The position numbers were made by a program, and so were the translations under genes. Positions 13,980 through 17,856 of a stretch of 17,856 bases of DNA are shown here, in pieces. Every line of letters starts with the position of its first letter. The first letter of the stretch is position 1. The DNA is from CAYMDJ01 sp964537525 (GTDB lineage Archaea > Aenigmatarchaeota > Aenigmatarchaeia > QMZP01). The notes beneath the pieces were generated by a model that saw nothing but the letters and a program-made list of their open reading frames with translations, made no database searches and had not been told where the DNA came from. The stretch is from NCBI GenBank assembly GCA_964537525.1, contig CAZIAB010000016.1:1-17856 (forward strand), in the 5' to 3' direction.

Positions 13980-14888
13980 ATGGAACCTGAATGCTCGAGG
14001 ATAATATCCAGGATAAAGAATCTGGAGATACAGGGGGCCACCAATGTAGCGAGGGCTGCCATGAGGTGCCTGGAGGTTACTGCCAGGAAGAGCAAAGCAA
14101 AGACCAGGAACGCATACCTGAACGACCTGGAGGGTGTAGGGAAGAAGCTGGCCAGCGCCAGGGTCACCGAACCCACGCTTAGGAACGCCGTCTCCACGGT
14201 AATCCTGAGGGTCAAGCTTCAGGAGGACTTGAAGGCCATAAGGAGGGTCACCCTCTCCGAGTGCGGGAGGTACATGAGGGAGCTGCGCGAGATGATTGAG
14301 AGCATAGCTGAAATTGGTTCCGGGGAGATTGATGACGGTGACGTTATATTCACCCACTGCCATTCGAGCCACGTGGTGGAGATACTGAAAAAAGCCAAGC
14401 GGAAAGGAAGAAGGATAGAGGTCATAGTGACAGAGAGCAGGCCGAGGAACCAGGGCATAAAGACAGCGAAGGAGCTCCTTGACGCCGGGATAAATGTGAC
14501 TTACTGCACGGACTCCGCGTGCGGCTATTTCATGAAGAGGGCAACGAAGATGCTGGTGGGATGCGACGCCATCCTCGCCGACGGTTCTGTGGTCAACAAG
14601 ACAGGGACCTTCCCCATGGCAATAGTCGCCAAGAGGTTCAACGTCCCGGTAATAGTGGCCGGGGGGACGTACAAGTTCGACCAGCAAACCATTTTAGACA
14701 GGCCAGAACCCATAGAGTTCAGGAATCCAAGGGAGATAATAAATCCTTCGAGGCTTCCCAAGGCCAGCATCCTGAACCCGGCTTTTGACGTGACCCCTGC
14801 GGAGTTCATCCATTCCATCATCACGGAGAAGGGGATAACCAAGCCCCAGTGGACCAGGGAACTCGTGGAAGTCGAGAACCCAATATGA
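13980..14888 (+). CDS. Ribose-1,5-bisphosphate isomerase / eIF2B-alpha-like protein
   Basis: 302 residues. It resembles the archaeal enzyme that converts ribose-1,5-bisphosphate to ribulose-1,5-bisphosphate in AMP salvage with type III RuBisCO. It belongs to the eIF2B alpha/beta/delta and MtnA superfamily. An N-terminal helical domain (1-115) precedes a Rossmann-like domain. Cys127 in THCHSSH and Asp196 in GCDAILADG lie 69 residues apart, the same spacing as the catalytic Cys133 and Asp202 reported for the Thermococcus enzyme. VTESRP, INVTYCTDSA, NKTGT and ILNPAFDVTPAEFI also match. These residues favour the metabolic enzyme over a translation factor, but AMP phosphorylase and RuBisCO genes are not in the window to confirm the pathway. 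It is 20 bases downstream of the PP-loop gene with its own TATA box. Confidence 0.85.
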   Translation: MEPECSRIISRIKNLEIQGATNVARAAMRCLEVTARKSKAKTRNAYLNDLEGVGKKLASARVTEPTLRNAVSTVILRVKLQEDLKAIRRVTLSECGRYMRELREMIESIAEIGSGEIDDGDVIFTHCHSSHVVEILKKAKRKGRRIEVIVTESRPRNQGIKTAKELLDAGINVTYCTDSACGYFMKRATKMLVGCDAILADGSVVNKTGTFPMAIVAKRFNVPVIVAGGTYKFDQQTILDRPEPIEFRNPREIINPSRLPKASILNPAFDVTPAEFIHSIITEKGITKPQWTRELVEVENPI

Positions 14889-14976
14889 ACCCTTTTACTG
14901 CTAACTTCTTCGCCAATAACAAGAAGGAAGGTAACAGCAACGAATCTTACTTGCCGACAAAAGCGTTCGCGGAAAA
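14888..14976 (+). repeat. Dispersed intergenic repeat, copy C
   Basis: Starts on the last base of the R15P isomerase stop codon (AACCCTTTTACTG) and ends AAAAGCGTTCGCGGAAAA. The segment AGCAACGAATCTTACTTG is almost identical to copy A. CTTCTT (14905-14910) and AAGAAG (14921-14926) could form a small hairpin. It lies between convergent genes, as copy B does. Confidence 0.8.
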
Positions 14977-14983
14977 CGAGTGT

Positions 14984-14992
14984 AATTTTTTC
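14984..14992 (+). terminator. T-tract after repeat copy C
   Basis: AATTTTTTC about 100 bases after the R15P isomerase stop codon is a plausible U-tract terminator for that gene, lying just before the hairpin of the convergent herA gene. Confidence 0.4.
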
Positions 14993-15001
14993 TAGTTGCT
15001 T

Positions 15002-15039
15002 CTCGGCTTGCATAAGGCGGCAGCCTATCGTAAGCCGAG
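15002..15039. repeat. Hairpin directly after the herA stop codon
   Basis: CTCGGCTT (15002-15009) and AAGCCGAG (15032-15039) are exact reverse complements. Inside, ATAAGG and CCTAT can extend the stem with one bulge around a CGGCAG loop. The right arm touches the herA stop codon (plus-strand TTA 15040-15042), the same arrangement as the hairpin at the end of the aEF-2 gene. Confidence 0.6.
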
Positions 15040-16533
15040 TTACATGAACGCCTTGGCGTCCTTCTTCTTCTGCCTGAAGGCCTTGTGGTACTCGATGGCT
15101 GCCTTCTCGAGGGACATCCCCTTGCCGGATTCCTTTGACTTCCTCTGGCGGATGTCGATGAATAGAGGATAGTTGACCGCTTCCCCAACTATCAGGCCCG
15201 AGCCAACCCTCAGGGATGATATTTGTTTCAGCACGGAAGAATTGATTCCCTCTGAGGACTTGCCTATGTGGTCGAGGTCGTAGGGGTTGGTTACCCTGAG
15301 GATTACGTGGGTGTTGCACTGGGACAGGGCGGTCGTGGACAGCTGGATGGGCCTCTGGGAAATCAAACACAATGAGGCGTTGAACTTCCTTCCCTCCCTG
15401 GCGATGGTGGTGATTATCCCGCGGGATATCGCAGACTCCTTCCTCATGGTCTCTGGAGCGAACTGGTGGGCCTCCTCCACTACCAGAAGGAATGGCGGGA
15501 TTATCCCGTTCCTCCTAGCGCTGAAGAGCTTCCTCGCCAGGTAGGAGACCACCATCTGCTTCTTTATGAGGTTGGTGGTGTCTGAGAGGTCTATTATCGA
15601 GAGGCCGCCCTGCCTCGCCAGGGTGTCGAGGTCCGGGTAGTCCTCGCTCCCGAAGAGGCGGGTGTATTTCAGCTCCTCCAAAACCGACACGAGGGCGTCT
15701 TTCGTTCCTGCCTTGATGGCCTCGCTCTCCTCGACGCTGGATATGACGTCATCGAGGTTGTACTTCCCCTTCATGCCCCTTATCACCCTGAACAGCTCCC
15801 TCACCTGAACTCCGGAGAGGTTGGGCAGGAACTCATTCAGCTGGTGGGGTGAGAGGTTCGGTAAGCCAATCTGCAGCTCCTTTATGGGAAAGATTCTCGT
15901 CTGCGCGGAGAAGTCGGGGTCCTCTGCGAAGGACGTATACTCCCCGTGGGTGTCTATAACTATGACCGCTATCTGGCCCTCCTCAGGCCTCCTCCTCAGG
16001 ACCTCCTCGAGGATTATGGAGGTCAGGAAGGACTTCCCGGCGCCGGATATGGCGAGTATGGCGAGGTGCTTCTGCAGGAACCTGGTGGGGTTGAGCAGGA
16101 CCTCAACATCGTGGTGGGGTATCTTCCCCAGCATCAAACCTTTTTTGTCAAGCCCGAAGAACCTGGTCAGTATCTCCCCCTCGGGCTCTGTCACGCTGCT
16201 CCCTGGCGAGGGCGGGAACAGGGAATCAGCGAACCCGCTCTCCCTGTGGACACCAACTGCATTGACATCAGCCACCAGATACTCCCAGTCGTTTACCGGG
16301 AATATGTCGTTCATCTGCTTCCCTGAGGACTGATACTCCTTCACGGACTCGGGCCTCTGGAAGTAGCGGTTGGTCTTGTAGATGTCACCAACCCTCCCAA
16401 TCAGCAGGCCTTCCTCTGTCTTCACCTGCACGAACTGCCCTCTTCGGACAGGTTTCTCCTTCCCTATGACGAAAGAGAACCTCCTGGTAGAAGGGCCTTC
16501 GATGCTGGACACCACAGTCCCCAATTCCTGCAT
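15040..16533 (-). CDS. herA: HerA-type bipolar DNA translocase ATPase
   Basis: 497 residues. HerA forms a hexameric FtsK-like motor that works with NurA and Mre11-Rad50 in DNA end resection in archaea (established knowledge). An N-terminal HAS-barrel (residues 1-100) begins MQELGTVVSSIEGPSTRRFSF. Walker A AISGAGKS (161-168), IDTHGEY (193-199), Walker B LLVVEEAH (349-356) and the SQRP motif (392-395) are all intact. The C-terminal helical tail is rich in lysine. The frame is open further upstream to 16899, but that part overlaps the divergent phosphoesterase gene antisense and lacks homology, so ATG 16533 is the start. A TATA-like CTTATTATTT (16551-16560) about 25 bases upstream suggests a leaderless mRNA. 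No nurA, rad50 or mre11 gene lies beside it here; the divergent neighbour is an SbcD-related phosphoesterase. Confidence 0.93.
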   Translation of the reverse strand: MQELGTVVSSIEGPSTRRFSFVIGKEKPVRRGQFVQVKTEEGLLIGRVGDIYKTNRYFQRPESVKEYQSSGKQMNDIFPVNDWEYLVADVNAVGVHRESGFADSLFPPSPGSSVTEPEGEILTRFFGLDKKGLMLGKIPHHDVEVLLNPTRFLQKHLAILAISGAGKSFLTSIILEEVLRRRPEEGQIAVIVIDTHGEYTSFAEDPDFSAQTRIFPIKELQIGLPNLSPHQLNEFLPNLSGVQVRELFRVIRGMKGKYNLDDVISSVEESEAIKAGTKDALVSVLEELKYTRLFGSEDYPDLDTLARQGGLSIIDLSDTTNLIKKQMVVSYLARKLFSARRNGIIPPFLLVVEEAHQFAPETMRKESAISRGIITTIAREGRKFNASLCLISQRPIQLSTTALSQCNTHVILRVTNPYDLDHIGKSSEGINSSVLKQISSLRVGSGLIVGEAVNYPLFIDIRQRKSKESGKGMSLEKAAIEYHKAFRQKKKDAKAFM

Positions 16534-16550
16534 ACAGAATATTAGGGAGA

Positions 16551-16560
16551 AAATAATAAG
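16551..16560 (-). promoter_or_regulatory. TATA-like element of herA
   Basis: On the minus strand this reads CTTATTATTT, centred about 22-25 bases before the ATG at 16533. There is no ribosome-binding site between it and the ATG. Confidence 0.45.
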
Positions 16561-16570
16561 AAAACAAAGG

Positions 16571-16578
16571 ATTTTAAT
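16571..16578 (+). promoter_or_regulatory. TATA-like element of the phosphoesterase gene
   Basis: ATTTTAAT is centred 25 bases before ATG 16600, which suggests a leaderless transcript. With the herA element at 16551 it makes a compact 66-base bidirectional promoter. Confidence 0.5.
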
Positions 16579-16599
16579 GCCCCTCTGACAAGTTAAAGC

Positions 16600-17343
16600 A
16601 TGGACTTCGTTACAGGAGAGCCCTGCGTCATACTCAGGGACACGGTGGTCATTGCAGACCTGCACATAGGGATAGAAACCGAATACTTCCGGAACGGGAT
16701 AAGGCTTCCCTCCCAGACCCAGAAGATGGTCACCAGGATTGACAACATAATAGAGGAGACCCAGGCAAGGAGGGTGGTTATAGCAGGTGACGTGAAGCAC
16801 CAGGTCCCTGGGATAACCCAGCAGGAGAACAGGGAGGTCCCGGGCTTCCTCAAGCACCTCACCTACAAGGTTGACGTGGCGCTGATACCAGGGAACCATG
16901 ACGGCGGGATATCGTCAATCCTTCCCAACAAGGTCGCTCTCCAGCCAACGGAGGGCCTTCTCCTGGGGGACACCTTCATAACCCACGGACATGCCTGGCC
17001 CTCGTGGGAGTTCCTGGAGGCCAAGTACTTGGTCATCGGGCATACCCACCCCCTCATAGAGTTCAGGGACAAGCTCGGATACCGCTGGCTCGAGCAGGTC
17101 TGGATACGCGCTTCCCTCGACGAGGCAGCAATCAGGGAGAAGTACGGGAGGGTGGAGAGCGTGCCAGAGCTCATAATAATGCCTGCCTTCAACCCCTTTG
17201 CGGGCGGCATAGCCATGAACAGGGAATACTCAGGCGACCAGCAGAAGAACTTCATAGGCCCCATAATAAAGCACGCCAACATGAAGACAGCAAAGGTCTA
17301 CCTCCTGGACGGCACCTTCCTGGGGGAGTTGGGGAGTATATGA
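16600..17343 (+). CDS. Archaeal SbcD/Mre11-related metallophosphoesterase
   Basis: 247 residues with a complete calcineurin-like two-metal site: ADLHIG (19-24, Asp20 and His22), GDVKH (63-67), GNHDG (98-102), THGH (128-131) and GHTH (147-150). Length and the opening pattern VVIADLHIGIE match the archaeal SbcD-related phosphoesterase family (COG1407 type), which is known to occur near Lhr helicases and is predicted to act on nucleic acids or nucleotides. The real substrate is unknown. It lacks the DNA-binding capping region of true Mre11. A divergent promoter shared with herA suggests a DNA-repair context, though that is inference from position only. The C-terminal part (LIIMPAFNPFAGG) is a typical family block. 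Confidence 0.88.
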   Translation: MDFVTGEPCVILRDTVVIADLHIGIETEYFRNGIRLPSQTQKMVTRIDNIIEETQARRVVIAGDVKHQVPGITQQENREVPGFLKHLTYKVDVALIPGNHDGGISSILPNKVALQPTEGLLLGDTFITHGHAWPSWEFLEAKYLVIGHTHPLIEFRDKLGYRWLEQVWIRASLDEAAIREKYGRVESVPELIIMPAFNPFAGGIAMNREYSGDQQKNFIGPIIKHANMKTAKVYLLDGTFLGELGSI

Positions 17344-17370
17344 GGCTCGCAAAACAGTATTTATACGTAA

Positions 17371-17395
17371 TTTTTGTGGGTCCACGACACAAAAA
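17371..17395 (+). promoter_or_regulatory. Putative operator: TTTTTGTG/CACAAAAA inverted repeat, copy 2
   Basis: Perfect 8-bp arms (17371-17378 and 17388-17395) with a 9-base loop, 2 bases before the TATA box. The arms, the GGG after the left arm and the CACAAAAACAT on the right match the element at 6324-6359 in front of the thioredoxin-like gene. Shared regulation is inferred. Confidence 0.6.
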
Positions 17396-17397
17396 CA

Positions 17398-17405
17398 TTT
17401 AAATA
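17398..17405 (+). promoter_or_regulatory. TATA box of the terminal small gene
   Basis: TTTAAATA, identical to the TATA core at 6363-6370. Transcription would start near 17427, leaving a leader of about 8 bases before ATG 17436. Confidence 0.6.
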
Positions 17406-17435
17406 CTTATTCTACAACATTATATGGGATGAATA

Positions 17436-17813
17436 ATGACTAAAGTAACTATAGATCTTCCGAACGGAACAAAAATTGCAGTTGAAGGAAATCCGGAAGA
17501 AGTGGCTCAAGCAGTGAATCTGATGCAGAACATTAGGCATTATTCAAAAAAGAGGGGGAGGGTAGCTAAGAAAAGTTCTTCGGGAAAGAAATCAAAGACT
17601 GTCTCTGGTGGTACTAATGATCGGATCAGGAAATTGATCAGTGAAGACTTCTTTACTAACCCCAAGACACTAAAAGAAGTAACAGATGGTCTTGCTACTA
17701 AGGGCCATACCTATCCTGTCACTTCAATTTCCCCTGCTTTGGTTAGATTGGTTCGTAGAGGTGAACTACGCAGGCTGAAGAAAAATGATCAATGGACATA
17801 TGTTAATCTATGA
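17436..17813 (+). CDS. Small protein with a probable winged-helix C-terminal domain
   Basis: 125 residues. Residues 1-32 (KVTIDLPNGTKIAVEGNPEEVAQAVNLM) look like a small beta-beta-alpha unit of a kind seen in archaeal proteins of unknown function. A basic Ser/Lys-rich linker follows (about 37-57). Residues 62-125 look like a winged helix: helices DRIRKLISEDFF and LKEVTDGLATKGH, a recognition-like helix ISPALVRLVRRGELRRL, then the wing WTYVNL. DNA or RNA binding is plausible; I do not recognise a named family. Codons are AT-rich (GAA, AAA, CAA common) in contrast to the GAG/AAG/AGG of the upstream genes. A second gene begins 15 bases downstream, so this is probably the first gene of an operon. 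Confidence 0.75.
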   Translation: MTKVTIDLPNGTKIAVEGNPEEVAQAVNLMQNIRHYSKKRGRVAKKSSSGKKSKTVSGGTNDRIRKLISEDFFTNPKTLKEVTDGLATKGHTYPVTSISPALVRLVRRGELRRLKKNDQWTYVNL

Positions 17814-17827
17814 TATGTGGTGGTGAT

Positions 17828-17856
17828 ATGCCAAAAATTGAAATTAAAGAAATCCT
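17828..17856 (+). CDS. Start of a further gene (truncated by window edge)
   Basis: ATG at 17828 is preceded by GGTGGTGAT, an acceptable ribosome-binding site, 15 bases after the previous gene. The visible residues are MPKIEIKEI. It shares the AT-rich codon use of its upstream neighbour and is likely co-transcribed. Nothing can be said about its function. Confidence 0.5.

Noticed and set aside
14525..15370. A 281-residue minus-strand frame across the R15P isomerase and herA ends
   Set aside because: It spans two supported genes in the wrong phase and the repeat between them, with no family signal.
16534..16899. An upstream extension of herA by 122 residues
   Set aside because: It overlaps the phosphoesterase gene antisense. 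The HAS-barrel starts at MQELGTVV, and a TATA-like box lies just before ATG 16533.

Overview
The window is a stretch of archaeal chromosome. The evidence is archaeal-type glutamyl-tRNA synthetase, aEF-2 with its diphthamide histidine, ribosomal protein S3Ae (eS1), archaeal RecJ/GAN nuclease, HerA, an Mre11/SbcD-related phosphoesterase of archaeal type, and TATA boxes about 25 bases before many start codons. Arginine is mostly AGG/AGA and most genes are fairly GC-rich. A DPANN-like or other uncultivated lineage is possible (MopE-like and beta-helix surface protein, small compact genes), but the sequence does not settle this.

Layout. 1-1400 (+): 3' part of a glutamyl-tRNA synthetase with unusual catalytic motifs. 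1485-3719 (-): aEF-2. 3803-4474 (-): S3Ae, whose 5' end overlaps the tail of the RecJ-like DHH gene (4320-6008, -). 6009-6392: a non-coding region with one full and one shortened copy of a dispersed repeat, then a putative operator. 6393-9497 (+): membrane-anchored thioredoxin-like protein, a possible PD-(D/E)XK protein, a SET-domain protein, a 52-residue membrane protein and a ThiF/MoeB-like E1 enzyme, each apparently with its own promoter. 9589-12888 (-): a 1099-residue surface protein. 12970-14888 (+): a PP-loop tRNA-thiolation-type enzyme and a ribose-1,5-bisphosphate isomerase/eIF2B-alpha-like protein. 15040-16533 (-) and 16600-17343 (+): a divergent HerA / SbcD-related phosphoesterase pair. 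17436-17856 (+): an AT-rich small protein and the start of a further gene.

How the genes relate. There are three functional themes: translation (GltX, aEF-2, S3Ae, tRNA thiolation), DNA replication or repair (RecJ/GAN, HerA, phosphoesterase) and the cell envelope or redox (anchored thioredoxin, surface protein). Most units look monocistronic, and several transcripts look leaderless.

I see no defence island, CRISPR array, tRNA, rRNA or insertion sequence. The most unusual signals are non-coding: a dispersed repeat of about 90 bases in three intergenic regions, and a near-identical inverted repeat plus TATA module in front of the two distant genes at 6393 and 17436. The most unusual protein signal is the altered HIGH and KMSKS motifs of GltX. 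No complete new biological system can be claimed from this window.
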